Position numbers and translations under genes: made by a program. A DNA stretch of 64,000 nt, from the NCBI RefSeq assembly GCF_009866965.1, contig NZ_SPKJ01000002.1:62001-126000 (forward strand). The letters run 5' to 3'. Every line of letters starts with the position of its first letter. Position 1 is the stretch's first letter. Positions 25,012 to 33,982 of the stretch are shown piece by piece. This stretch comes from Propylenella binzhouense. GTDB lineage: Bacteria > Pseudomonadota > Alphaproteobacteria > Rhizobiales > Afifellaceae. The notes beneath the pieces are model-generated. The model saw only the letters and a program-made list of their open reading frames with translations, made no database searches and was not told where the DNA came from.

Positions 25012-26409
25012 TTAGGCGCTCGGATGCCATGGCACGGGCGGCGTCATCCGCAGAACGATGGCGCTGCGGATGTCGGAGAGCAGGCCGGCGATATCCGGGA
25101 CCGCATCGATCGCGAAGAGCCGCGCGAGGATCGCGTCCGTGCCGCGCAGGTCGAAGGAGTGGCCGGCGCACATGCGGAACTTGTCGGCGAGGTCCTGGTC
25201 GGAGAGCGGATTGCGCGAGGAGCCGCGCTTGTCGGTGACCTCCGTCGCCAGCACGCGGCCATCACGCAACGTAATTTCGGTGCGCGTCCAATAGACGCCG
25301 TCCCGGTAGGCGTTGGTGCCGTCATAGGGATGGATCGTGACCCGGTCGCGGAAGGCCAGGTAGTCCGGGCGCGTGAGAACGTGGGGGGCGAAGTCGGCGA
25401 GGGCCAGGGCGCCCTTGTCGATGGCCACCGCCGCGCAATGCTCGAGGCTGAAGCGCGCCTCCATCTCGTTGGCCGGAGGGGTGGCAATCAGCGTGCTGTA
25501 GGATATGTCCGGCAGCATCGTCTCGAAAGCCGCGACATCGGCGAGCGAGAAGGCGTGCTCCGCCTTCAGTTCCAGGATCGCGTCGAGCGCACCATGGGTA
25601 GAGCCGCAGGCCGCGAAGCGCTTTGCCGAGGGACAGAAGTCCTCCAGCCAGAGCGGCGCGCCAAGTTGGACCGCCTCGGCAAAGGTGCGCTTCGGCTTGT
25701 CGGCCATGAGCGTATCGAAGCCGAACCGGCCGTCGAGCGCTTCGTTTGACCCGTCGATGCCGGCCTCGGCGAGAATCGCGGCGAGCACGCCCGACTTTGC
25801 CCCGAATCCGGCATGCAGGGGCTTCACCATCGTGCCGAACTGAGAGCGGAAGCCGCCGGCCATGCTGGCGGCGATGCTGATCGCGCGGCCCGTTGCGACC
25901 GCGTCGAGGCCGATCAGTCGGGCGCAGGCGGCCGCCGCCCCGAGCGCCGCGACCGTGGAGGTCGAATGCCAGCCGCGGCCGTAATGGCCGACGCCGATCC
26001 ATTCGCCGACCCGGACGATGGCTTCGACGCCGACGATATAGGCGTCGATCGACGCGGCACCGCTGGCGTGACGCTCCTCGCCGAGCGCGAGCAGGGCAGG
26101 CACCAGCACGGCGCTGACATGGGTGAAGCCGACATTCTCGCCGTCGTCGAAGTCCATCGCATGCGCCGCCGTCCCGTTGACGAGAGCCGCGAACGGCGCG
26201 GCGAGCCGCGCATCGGGAAATGCCGTGACCGGACCGGAGCAGGCGCGAAGCGCCGTGAGCGCCTTGATCGCTGCCGGCTCCGCCGACCCTGCCAGCATGA
26301 CCGCGACGGTATCGACGATTCCGCGGGCCGCCTTCTGCCGGGCCGCCGGCGACGTTATCGGTGGCGTGCCCGCCGCCCATTGAGCAATGGTCTCGATCGC
26401 GGTGGCCAT
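25012..26409 (-). CDS. MmgE/PrpD family protein
   Basis: A 465-residue protein of the family that contains 2-methylcitrate dehydratase, cis-aconitate decarboxylase and iminodisuccinate epimerase. Visible blocks are ARGIVDTVAVMLAG, the AHAMDFDDGE motif, GVGHYGRGWHSTSTVAALGA, the KPLHAGFGAKSG segment and HGALDA. It lies upstream of the importer genes on the same strand and downstream of a small monooxygenase gene. In known bacterial itaconate operons a MmgE/PrpD protein accompanies the CoA-transferase, hydratase and lyase, which are present as fragments at 9.7-11.3 kb. Its exact reaction is unknown. Confidence 0.85.
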   Translation of the reverse strand: MATAIETIAQWAAGTPPITSPAARQKAARGIVDTVAVMLAGSAEPAAIKALTALRACSGPVTAFPDARLAAPFAALVNGTAAHAMDFDDGENVGFTHVSAVLVPALLALGEERHASGAASIDAYIVGVEAIVRVGEWIGVGHYGRGWHSTSTVAALGAAAACARLIGLDAVATGRAISIAASMAGGFRSQFGTMVKPLHAGFGAKSGVLAAILAEAGIDGSNEALDGRFGFDTLMADKPKRTFAEAVQLGAPLWLEDFCPSAKRFAACGSTHGALDAILELKAEHAFSLADVAAFETMLPDISYSTLIATPPANEMEARFSLEHCAAVAIDKGALALADFAPHVLTRPDYLAFRDRVTIHPYDGTNAYRDGVYWTRTEITLRDGRVLATEVTDKRGSSRNPLSDQDLADKFRMCAGHSFDLRGTDAILARLFAIDAVPDIAGLLSDIRSAIVLRMTPPVPWHPSA

Positions 26410-26644
26410 CCGAGGGACTCGCCGTCTCGCGCAAGCCCGCCGCGGCAGCAGGTCCTTGCAGGAGCGCGGGGGCCGCGCTGGCATTCTCGTCAAGCGCGGG
26501 CGCGGCTATGCGGCGTCGGGCCGTCGTTCGGCGCGCAAAAGCTGCAAAGAAGGCCGGCTGTGGCCCTTCGACGCCGCAGCCGTGCCGAGCGGCCCGATCC
26601 GTCGTGCCGCCCTGCGGTGTCCCCGCGCCTGCGGGCGTGCCGCG

Positions 26645-26935
26645 TCAGTCGATCGCCGCGAAGGCCTCGACCGTCCGCGCGTCGAGCAGCGGCACGGCGC
26701 GCCCCAGCACCAGGTCGCGGAAATGCGCGGTCGCGCGGTGGGCGCGAAAGGCGGCCTCGTCGGCATATTCCTCGTAGATCAGGAAGGAGCCCGGCTCCTC
26801 GGCTGCGCGATGCACCACGAAGCGGACGACACCCGGCTCGCGGCGCGACTGCGCCGCGAGGTCGCGCAGGATCTCCGTCACTGTCGCCGCATTGCCTGGC
26901 GCGCAGCGCCAGCGCGCGACCACCACATGTGTCAT
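26645..26935 (-). CDS. Antibiotic-biosynthesis-monooxygenase (ABM) domain protein
   Basis: A 96-residue ferredoxin-like protein of the ABM/YgiN family (putative quinol monooxygenase). The pattern is VVVARWRCAPGNAATVTEIL, REPGVVRFVVHRA, FLIYEEYADEAAFRAH and HFRDLV, all typical. ATG 26935 begins the beta strand; a longer start seven codons upstream is possible. It lies between the IclR gene and the MmgE/PrpD gene on the same strand. These small proteins often dispose of reactive carbonyl or quinol intermediates; its role here is inferred. Confidence 0.8.
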   Translation of the reverse strand: MTHVVVARWRCAPGNAATVTEILRDLAAQSRREPGVVRFVVHRAAEEPGSFLIYEEYADEAAFRAHRATAHFRDLVLGRAVPLLDARTVEAFAAID

Positions 26936-26996
26936 CGGCCCGGCTCCGCTGCGCATCTGCGCCGGGCGGCGGTCGTCGCCCGGCCGGGGCGGACCG

Positions 26997-27794
26997 TCAT
27001 CCGGCGTCGTCCGCAGGCGCGCCGAACTGCAGCGAGAGTTCGTCGGCGGCCCGTTTCACGTCCTTGATCCGGCCCTGCAGGGTCTGGATCGAGAGCCGCC
27101 AGATCGGCCCCGAAATTCCGATCGCGCCGACTGCCTGCCCGGTGAAGTCCCGCACCGGCACGGCGGCGCAGCGCACCTCCGGGTCGAACTCGCCGTCGTC
27201 GAACGCGATTCCCGACCGGCGGACCTCGTCGATCTCGCGGCGCAGGATCTGGGGATCGGTGACCGTCTTCGGCGTCAGCGGCTTCAAGTCGGCGCGTTCC
27301 AGGAAGCGGTCGAGCTGGTCGGGAGCGAGCGCCGCCAGCATCACCTTGCCGAGCGCGGTCGCATGCGCCGGACGCACGACGCCCACCCGGTCGGTGAGCT
27401 GGAAGGCGCTCGGTCCGGTCGTGCGTGCAATCACGACGACGGCGTCGCCCATGCGAACGGCGAAATGGCTGCTTTCGCCGGAGACCCGCGACAGGTCCTC
27501 GAGCACCGGCGTGGCGAGGCTCACCATCTCCGTCTCGTCGAGCGCGCCTGCGGCGAGCGCGAAGAGCGGCCGCCCGATCCGGTAGCGTTTGCTGTCCTTG
27601 AGCTGCCGGAGATAGCCGAGGGAGACCATCGTCTTCACGATGTGAAACGTGGTGCTGTTGTGCAGGCCGACCCGCTTGCTGAGGTCGGCGAGGCCGATTC
27701 CCTCGCGGTTGCGGGCGACCTCCTCCAGGATCGCGAAGGCCCGTCCGATCGACTGGACGCCGCCGGGCTGCCGGCCGTCGCTGTCCTCCGCCAT
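26997..27794 (-). CDS. IclR family transcriptional regulator 1
   Basis: A 265-residue regulator. The N-terminal winged HTH reads QSIGRAFAILEEVARNREGI, then LADLSKRVGLHNSTTFHIVK, followed by the IclR effector domain ending in GAIGISGPIWRL. Position upstream of the ABM, MmgE/PrpD and importer genes on the same strand, and divergent from the isomerase/flavoprotein pair at 28126, suggests it controls one or both units. An in-frame ATG at 27944 would add 50 residues, longer than most IclR proteins; neither start has a strong ribosome-binding site. Confidence 0.88.
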   Translation of the reverse strand: MAEDSDGRQPGGVQSIGRAFAILEEVARNREGIGLADLSKRVGLHNSTTFHIVKTMVSLGYLRQLKDSKRYRIGRPLFALAAGALDETEMVSLATPVLEDLSRVSGESSHFAVRMGDAVVVIARTTGPSAFQLTDRVGVVRPAHATALGKVMLAALAPDQLDRFLERADLKPLTPKTVTDPQILRREIDEVRRSGIAFDDGEFDPEVRCAAVPVRDFTGQAVGAIGISGPIWRLSIQTLQGRIKDVKRAADELSLQFGAPADDAG

Positions 27795-28125
27795 CGCCGG
27801 AAGCCCTTTCGGGACGATTTCGGCAAGTTCCGGCAGCTGTCTGGCGCGCCCGCTCCGGCCATTGCTCGTCCGGGCCTTCGTTTGAGAGCTCAAGTCGATT
27901 TCTCCGGCTTCCAGCCCCTGTTCATAGTGATTTGCCGAAATCATTCCAGAGGCCCCGCCTCCGGTACGGTGGCGCCGGGACGCGGATTCCGGCGCAATGC
28001 TACCACTGTATTCCGCATCCGCAAATCACGGCTCACATTGTAAGATGCGGTTGACTCGTGCTTGCCGCGGCCACAGTGTCGCGACGGAGCGGGCGCGCCC
28101 GGCGGGACGGCGGCGGACAAGACGG

Positions 28126-28971
28126 ATGGACCCGAAGGCCGGCAGCTTCGGCTGCAACACCTATTCCTACATGCGCCGCGAACCTGCGGATGCCTGCCTC
28201 GCCCGGCTGGCCGACCTCGGCTTCGAGACCTTCGAGGTGATGATCCATCCCGGCCATCTCTGGCATTCTGAACCGGCGACGGTCCGCGATCTCGGTCGCC
28301 TCCTTGCGAGCCGCCGGCTCGGGCTCGTGACGCTCAACATGCCCAACATCGACATCAACATCGCGGCCGCGGCGCCCGAGATGCGGGAGCATTCGCTGCG
28401 GATGCTCGAGCGGGCGGTCGGCCTCGCCGGCGATCTCGGCGCGTCGGGTCTCGTGATCGCGCCGGGCAAGGCGAACCCGCTCTTCCCGCCGCCGCCGCAG
28501 GAGCTCGCGGCGCACTTCTTCGCCGCGCTCGACCGTCTCGTGCCGAAGGCGGAAGCCGCCGGCACGGCGCTCTGGGTGGAGAACATGCCGTTCGCGTTCC
28601 TGCCTGAGATCGAAACGCTCGCCGCGGCCGTCGACACCTATGGCTGCGATGCGGTCGGCATCGTCTACGATGTCGCCAACGCGCATTTCATCGGCGAGCC
28701 GGTGTTCGACGGTCTTCTCCGCGCGCGCGACCGGCTGAAGCTGGTCCACCTCTCCGACACCGGGACCGACGTCTATCGGCATGCGCCGGTCGGGAGCGGC
28801 ACCGTTCCCTTCGGCGCGGTGCCCGCCGCGCTCGCTGCGGCGGGCTACGCGGCCCGTCCGGTGCTGGAGATCGTTTCGGCCGATCCGGATCGGGAGATCG
28901 TCGAAAGCGCCGCGCGGCTCGCCGCAATCGGCCTCGGTGCTGGCGGCTCCGTTCAGGCTCGCCCGTCGTGA
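28126..28971 (+). CDS. Sugar-phosphate isomerase/epimerase-like TIM barrel
   Basis: A 281-residue xylose-isomerase-like TIM barrel of AP-endonuclease family 2. Metal-ligand-type residues appear in VMIHPGHLWH, LWVENMPFAF (Glu), VGIVYDVANAHFIG (Asp/His) and LVHLSDTG (His/Asp), followed by a Glu in VLEIV. These enzymes act on sugars, inositols, hydroxypyruvate or keto-acid derivatives. It overlaps the next flavoprotein gene by 4 bases (GTGA), so the two proteins likely work in sequence. Substrate not predictable. Confidence 0.8.
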   Translation: MDPKAGSFGCNTYSYMRREPADACLARLADLGFETFEVMIHPGHLWHSEPATVRDLGRLLASRRLGLVTLNMPNIDINIAAAAPEMREHSLRMLERAVGLAGDLGASGLVIAPGKANPLFPPPPQELAAHFFAALDRLVPKAEAAGTALWVENMPFAFLPEIETLAAAVDTYGCDAVGIVYDVANAHFIGEPVFDGLLRARDRLKLVHLSDTGTDVYRHAPVGSGTVPFGAVPAALAAAGYAARPVLEIVSADPDREIVESAARLAAIGLGAGGSVQARPS

Positions 28972-30536
28972 CGGAAGGGGGCGAATCCCTCGACGGCCCG
29001 AGCTCCGCCCCGGCAGTCGCGGGCGGGCCGGAGGGCCGCGGGTCGCCGGAGGCGATCTTCGACGTAATCGTGGTCGGCGGCGGCGGATCGGGCCTTGCCG
29101 CCGCGATCGAGGCCCGCGCCGCCGGTCGCGAGGTCGTTCTCCTGGAAAAGAACCCCGCGCTCGGCGGCTCGACCGCCTGGTCCGTCGGCTCGGTCAGCGC
29201 GACCGCCACGCCGCACCAGATCCGGCGCGGCATCAAGGACAGGCCGGAGGATCACTGGGCCGACATGGCGGGCTTCAACGGCGCGCTCGATCCGCGCGAC
29301 AATGCGGAGCTCCGCCGCATTCTGGCGGACGGCATGCCGGACACGTTCCGCTGGCTCCTCGGGCACGGCGTCCGCTTCTTCGGCCCGATGCCGGAGCCGC
29401 CGCACAAGAAGCCGCGCATGCACAACGTCGTGCCGAACGCGCGGTCGTTCGTCACGCATCTCGAAAAGGCCGCGCGGCGCGGCGGCGTGGCCGTCCGCCT
29501 GGAAGCGCGCGTCGTCGCGCTTGCAACCGAAAACGGGCGCGTCGTCGGCGCCGATTGCGCGACCCCGGCGGGACCGCGCCGCTACCGCGCCCGCGGCGGC
29601 ATCGTGCTCGCCGCCGGCGACTTCACCAGCGACCCGGAGCTGAAGGCCCGCTTCATGGGCGAGCAGGAGGCGAAGGTGGAGGGCGTGAACGCGACGGCCA
29701 CCGGCGACGGCCAGAAGCTCGCGCTGCCGCTCGGCGCGCGCATCCTGAACGGCGACCTCGCGCTCGGCCCGGAGCTCCGCTTCGTCCCGCCCGCGCGGCA
29801 GAGCCTGCTCCTGAAGCTGCCGCCCTGGCCCGTCCTCGCCGATTTCATGGCCTGGTCGCTCGACAACATGCCGAATGCGCTGCTGCGCCCCTTCGTGATG
29901 AGCTTCGTCACCACCGCGCTCGCGCCCTCGCCCGGCCTGTTCGAGGCCGGTGCCGTCCTCGTCAACGCGAAGGGCGAGCGCTTCGTGGAGGAGACCGGCC
30001 GGCCCGCCTTCGCCGTGCCGGACCAGCCGGGCAAGGTGGCCTACATCCTGCTCGACGACCGCATTGCGCGGCTCTTCTCGGGCTGGCCGCATTTCGTCTC
30101 GACCGCTCCTGGCGTCGCCTATGCCTATGTCGCCGACTACCGGCGGAACCGGCCGGACGTGTTCCGCTCGGCGGCGACGATCGCCGCGCTCGCCGACCGG
30201 CTCGGCATGCCGGCTTCCGCGCTTGCGGCGAGCATCGGCGGCTACAATGCCGGCGCCGGCGACCGGCCCGGATTCGGCGGCGGGCCCTATGTCGCGCTCG
30301 GCCCGGTCCGCTCCGTCTTCGTCCATGCCGAGGGCGGGCTCGCGGTCGACCGGGAGCACCGCGTGCTCGGAGCGGAGGGGCGGCCGATCCCCGGCCTCTT
30401 CGCCGCCGGCTCGACCGGCCAGGGCGGCCTGCTCCTCAGGGGCCACGGGCACCACCTCGCCTGGGCCTTCGTTTCCGGCCGCCGCGCCGGGCGGAACGCC
30501 GCCTACGCGGCGGTGACCGGGGACGATCCGGGCTGA
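28968..30536 (+). CDS. FAD-binding dehydrogenase (fumarate reductase/ketosteroid dehydrogenase type)
   Basis: A 522-residue flavoprotein. The FAD motif VIVVGGGGSGLAAAIEA starts near residue 33 and is followed by LLEKNPALGGSTAWS. The C-terminal FAD segment is GLFAAGSTGQGGLLLRGHG. The capping domain has FVEETGRPAF, as in the FrdA/KstD/urocanate-reductase class, which add or remove hydride at a C-C double bond. GTG 28968 overlaps the stop of the isomerase gene. No N-terminal Tat signal or heme domain is seen, so it is probably cytoplasmic. Confidence 0.85.
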   Translation: MTEGGESLDGPSSAPAVAGGPEGRGSPEAIFDVIVVGGGGSGLAAAIEARAAGREVVLLEKNPALGGSTAWSVGSVSATATPHQIRRGIKDRPEDHWADMAGFNGALDPRDNAELRRILADGMPDTFRWLLGHGVRFFGPMPEPPHKKPRMHNVVPNARSFVTHLEKAARRGGVAVRLEARVVALATENGRVVGADCATPAGPRRYRARGGIVLAAGDFTSDPELKARFMGEQEAKVEGVNATATGDGQKLALPLGARILNGDLALGPELRFVPPARQSLLLKLPPWPVLADFMAWSLDNMPNALLRPFVMSFVTTALAPSPGLFEAGAVLVNAKGERFVEETGRPAFAVPDQPGKVAYILLDDRIARLFSGWPHFVSTAPGVAYAYVADYRRNRPDVFRSAATIAALADRLGMPASALAASIGGYNAGAGDRPGFGGGPYVALGPVRSVFVHAEGGLAVDREHRVLGAEGRPIPGLFAAGSTGQGGLLLRGHGHHLAWAFVSGRRAGRNAAYAAVTGDDPG

Positions 30537-30542
30537 CGCGCG

Positions 30543-30926
30543 TCAGGCCGGCGGCGCGTCGTCCGTGACCGGGGACGTGACGACGAGGAAGACGAGGTCG
30601 ACGAGGCCGGTATTGGAGAGCGAATGCTCGACGCCGGGCGGCAGGAAGATGACGTCGTGCCTGCGCACGACATGCGCCTCGCCGTCGATCTCCATCAGGC
30701 CCTCGCCCTCGAGCACGTGATAGACCTGCTCCTGGACCGCGTGCTTGTGGCGCGCGACATGGGCCATCGGCTGGTACATCGAGATGCGGTAGTCGATGTG
30801 CCGCGTACCCGCCGTCTCGGGCATGGCGAGCGGCTTCGACAGCGCGCCGCCGAAATGGCCGGGGAACTCGCGCCACGGCACGGCGGCGATGTTGCGGATG
30901 AAGGGGTGGCGCGGATCCTCGGCCAT
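30543..30926 (-). CDS. Cupin-domain protein
   Basis: A 127-residue single-domain cupin. Cupin motif 1 is HKHAVQEQVYHVLEGEGLMEI (two His, one Glu), and motif 2 is LPPGVEHSLSNTG with the third His. The metal ligands are intact, so it may be a small dioxygenase, isomerase or decarboxylase. It is the second gene after the ThDP enzyme on the same strand, 39 bases downstream, and ends six bases from the convergent flavoprotein gene. Confidence 0.8.
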   Translation of the reverse strand: MAEDPRHPFIRNIAAVPWREFPGHFGGALSKPLAMPETAGTRHIDYRISMYQPMAHVARHKHAVQEQVYHVLEGEGLMEIDGEAHVVRRHDVIFLPPGVEHSLSNTGLVDLVFLVVTSPVTDDAPPA

Positions 30927-30965
30927 GGCGGGTCGTCTCCTCTCTGCTGGTTCCTTTCGCGCGGC

Positions 30966-32762
30966 CTAGCCGGCCGGCTCGACCGCGCCCGGCAGCCAGC
31001 GCGATCCGAAGACCGGCTCCCTGTAGGGCGTCGGCGGCAGCTCCCAGGCGCCCGTCGCCGGCGGCCGGACCTCGGCGTCCACATGGACGTCGAGCAGGAA
31101 GGGCTTCTCCGCCGCGATCGCGTGCTCCAGCGCGCCCTTGAAGTCCTCCGAGCGCGTGACGGTGAGCGCGTCGGCGCCGGCCGCCCGCGCCCAGGCCGCG
31201 AAATCGGGATTGTACGGCCTGTTGTTGTCGCCCGCATTGAACATGGTGCCGAGCTCGCGGCCGCCGAACATGCCGAGCTGGATGTCGCGGATCGAAACCC
31301 AGCCGAAATTGTTCCAGATCACCCAGACGACCGGGATCCGGTACTCGACCGCCGTGCAGAGCACATGCGGCACCATGGTGAAGGAGCCGTCGCCGACGAT
31401 CGCCACGACCGGCCGGTCGGGGGCGGCGAGCTTGGCGCCGAGCGCGCCGGCGGCGCCGAACCCCATCGCCGAGAAGCCCCAGGAATTCAGCATGGTCTGC
31501 GGCCGGCGCGCCTTCCAGAACTGCATGTACCAATTGTGGTTGACGCCGACGTCGCAGGCGAGGATCGCGTCCGGCGGGAGGACCGACTGGCAATCCGCCA
31601 CGACCCGCTCCGGCCGGATCGGCGAGGCATGCAGCTCGAAGTTCGGGCGCGTGAAGGCCTCCCACTCAGCCTGCCAGGTCGCAATGTCGGCCCGCCAGGC
31701 CGCGAACGGATCGGCGGCGACGCTGCCGGCCTCGAGCGCGGCGAGGAGCTGGCGCAGGAAGGTCCGCGCGTCGGCGAGCACGCCGAGTTCGGGCGGATAG
31801 TTCCGGCCGAGCTCGGCCGGGTCGACGTCGACATGGATGAGCTTCGAATGCGGGAAGTTCCAGGAATAGCCGGGCAGCCAGGAAGACGCCGAGCGGTCGT
31901 CGAAGCGGGCGCCGATCGCGATCACGAGGTCGGCGCGGCGTCCCGCTTGGTTCGCCGGATAGGCGCCGTTCCGCCCAATGAAGCCGAGCGAGAGCGGGTC
32001 CTCCATGTCGAGCGTGCCCATGCCGTTCGGCGAAGCGATCACCGGGATGCCGAGCCGGCGCGCGAATGCGGTGAGCTCGGCGCCCGCTTCCGCCAGCGTC
32101 ACGCCGTGGCCGACGAAGAGCACCGGCCGCTTCGCCGCAAGGACCATGTCGAGGGCGGCCGCCACCTCGTCGGGCGAGGCGCCGCTCCGCTGCGCGCCGA
32201 GCCTCGGCGCCGCCGGGGGCAGCGCGACCTCGTCCTCCTCCTGGAACACGTTGAACGGCACGTCGAGATTGACCGGGCCGGGCCGCCCCGACAGCATCGT
32301 CGTCATGGATTGCCGGAGCGCGAGCGGCAGCATGTCGACCCGCGTCGGCTGGTAGCTCCGCTTCACCACCGGCCGGATGATGTTCGGGAAGTCGGCCTGG
32401 TAGTGCCGGTTGATCTCCTGGAACGGGCTCCGGTTGAACTGCGAGGTCGGCACGTTCGCGGTGATCGCGTAGACCGCGGAGCTGTCGGTGAGCGCGCAGG
32501 CGAGCGGCATCACGATGTTGCACGAGCCCGGACCGCAGGAGGTGAGCGTCGCGACCGGCTCGTGCCGGACGCGGAAATAGGCGTCGGCCATGTGCGCGGC
32601 GACCTGCTCGTGGCGCGGCGAGACGAGCGTGATCCGGTCGCGCGCCTGATAGAGGGAATCGAGCATGCCGACATTGCCGTGCCCGCAGATCCCGAACACG
32701 TAGGGGATCCCGCACTCGACCAGATATTCCGTGATGAGGTCGGCACCTTTCATGCGCGCCAT
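30966..32762 (-). CDS. Thiamine-diphosphate enzyme, acetolactate-synthase-like
   Basis: A 598-residue enzyme with the three-domain layout of acetolactate synthase large subunit, glyoxylate carboligase and sulfoacetaldehyde acetyltransferase. The catalytic Glu is in SPRHEQVAAHMADAY, and the ThDP motif is GDGSF...NN (residues near 460-490, VGDGSFTMVPHVL to WNNFGW). There is no partner small-subunit gene, so biosynthetic acetolactate synthase is unlikely; a catabolic carboligase or decarboxylase fits better. The gene is divergent from the SDR gene and co-transcribed with the cupin. Confidence 0.85.
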   Translation of the reverse strand: MARMKGADLITEYLVECGIPYVFGICGHGNVGMLDSLYQARDRITLVSPRHEQVAAHMADAYFRVRHEPVATLTSCGPGSCNIVMPLACALTDSSAVYAITANVPTSQFNRSPFQEINRHYQADFPNIIRPVVKRSYQPTRVDMLPLALRQSMTTMLSGRPGPVNLDVPFNVFQEEDEVALPPAAPRLGAQRSGASPDEVAAALDMVLAAKRPVLFVGHGVTLAEAGAELTAFARRLGIPVIASPNGMGTLDMEDPLSLGFIGRNGAYPANQAGRRADLVIAIGARFDDRSASSWLPGYSWNFPHSKLIHVDVDPAELGRNYPPELGVLADARTFLRQLLAALEAGSVAADPFAAWRADIATWQAEWEAFTRPNFELHASPIRPERVVADCQSVLPPDAILACDVGVNHNWYMQFWKARRPQTMLNSWGFSAMGFGAAGALGAKLAAPDRPVVAIVGDGSFTMVPHVLCTAVEYRIPVVWVIWNNFGWVSIRDIQLGMFGGRELGTMFNAGDNNRPYNPDFAAWARAAGADALTVTRSEDFKGALEHAIAAEKPFLLDVHVDAEVRPPATGAWELPPTPYREPVFGSRWLPGAVEPAG

Positions 32763-32894
32763 GGCGTTCCCGTCCTGCTTGGAGCCGCGCCAAAGGGCGG
32801 ATCGGCGAGGAGCGTTCTATCACATGATCGATTGACGTACAGCGATATGAAACATACGCTCGACCCAGCCGCTGCCGGAAACGGCGGCAAGGAC

Positions 32895-33773
32895 ATGACA
32901 GCCCAGCAGGAGCAGATCTTGGCATCGAATGCCGCGCCTCGGCGAGCCTGGCTCGTCACCGGGTGCTCGAGCGGACTCGGCCGCGCTTTGAGCGAAGTGC
33001 TTCTGTCGCGCGGCGAGCGCGTGGTCTGCACGGCGCGGCAGACCGCGCGGATCGCCGACCTCGCCGACCGCCATCCGGACCGCGCGCTCGCGCTTCCCCT
33101 CGACGTGACCGAGCCGGCGAGCATCGGCGCCGCCGTCCCCGCGGCGCTCGACTGGACGGGCGGCATCGACGTGCTCGTCAACAATGCCGGCTACGGCCTC
33201 GTCGGCGCGCTCGAGGAGGTCGACGAGGAGGCCCTCAAGCGGAATTTCGACGCCAACATCTACGGTCCCTACCGCATGATCCGGGCGCTTCTGCCGCATA
33301 TGCGCGCGCGGGGGCGCGGCCACATCGTGAACGTCTCCTCAATGACCGGCTTCGTGGGCGCGCCGGGCTTCTGCTTCTACAGCGCCACGAAATTCGCGCT
33401 CGAAGGCATGTCGGAGGCGCTCGCGCAGGAGGTGGCTCCGTTCGGGATCAGGGTGACGATCGTGGAGCCCGGCCCGTTCCGCACCGAATTCCGCAACCGC
33501 TCCATGGAATCGGCGCCGCCGATGGAGGCGTATGCGGCCACGATCGGCCGCTTCCGCGAGGCGCTCATGGAGACCGACGGCAAGCAGCCGGGCGATCCCT
33601 ATCGCGGCGCAGAGGCGATGATCGCGGCCGTCGACGCCGAAACGCCGCCCCTGCGGCTGCCGCTCGGGGCCGTGTGCGTCGGCGCGATCCGCGGCAAGCT
33701 CGAGCGGGTCTCCCGCGAACTCGACGCCTGGGAGGCGGTGTCGGTCGCCACCTCCTACGAGGCGGCCGAGTGA
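32895..33773 (+). CDS. Short-chain dehydrogenase/reductase
   Basis: A 292-residue classical SDR. Cofactor motif VTGCSSGLGRAL (residues 20-31 approximately), NNAGYG, catalytic Ser in NVSSMTG and YxxxK in YSATKFALEG are all present. The Arg at TARQTAR after strand 2 points to NADP(H). ATG 32895 gives a normal SDR length; an in-frame ATG at 32847 would add 16 residues without clear function or ribosome-binding site. It is divergent from the ThDP enzyme gene and may share its promoter region. Confidence 0.85.
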   Translation: MTAQQEQILASNAAPRRAWLVTGCSSGLGRALSEVLLSRGERVVCTARQTARIADLADRHPDRALALPLDVTEPASIGAAVPAALDWTGGIDVLVNNAGYGLVGALEEVDEEALKRNFDANIYGPYRMIRALLPHMRARGRGHIVNVSSMTGFVGAPGFCFYSATKFALEGMSEALAQEVAPFGIRVTIVEPGPFRTEFRNRSMESAPPMEAYAATIGRFREALMETDGKQPGDPYRGAEAMIAAVDAETPPLRLPLGAVCVGAIRGKLERVSRELDAWEAVSVATSYEAAE

Positions 33774-33982
33774 GGATGAGACTTTGGTTGGAGTCCAAAC
33801 ATCCCGGCACTTGAAAAGTCGTCTTTCATTGTGAGAGGATTTGCCATCCGGTTGCCTTTGGCGATGCCGGGCGGCCCCTGAGCGGGGCTGATCCGGATCG
33901 GCACGAAAAGACCGGCGCCGCGGCCTGGCCGCGGCAGCCGGCGCGGGTCCCGACCGGACGGAAGACGGGAGGGAGAGCTCTG

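Noticed and set aside
30966-32762. Biosynthetic acetolactate synthase (ilvB)
   Set aside because: No ilvN-type small subunit or other branched-chain biosynthesis gene is near; the setting is catabolic.
30624-32894. Open plus-strand frame running into the SDR gene
   Set aside because: It lies antisense to the cupin and ThDP genes; only the part from about 32895 encodes SDR motifs.
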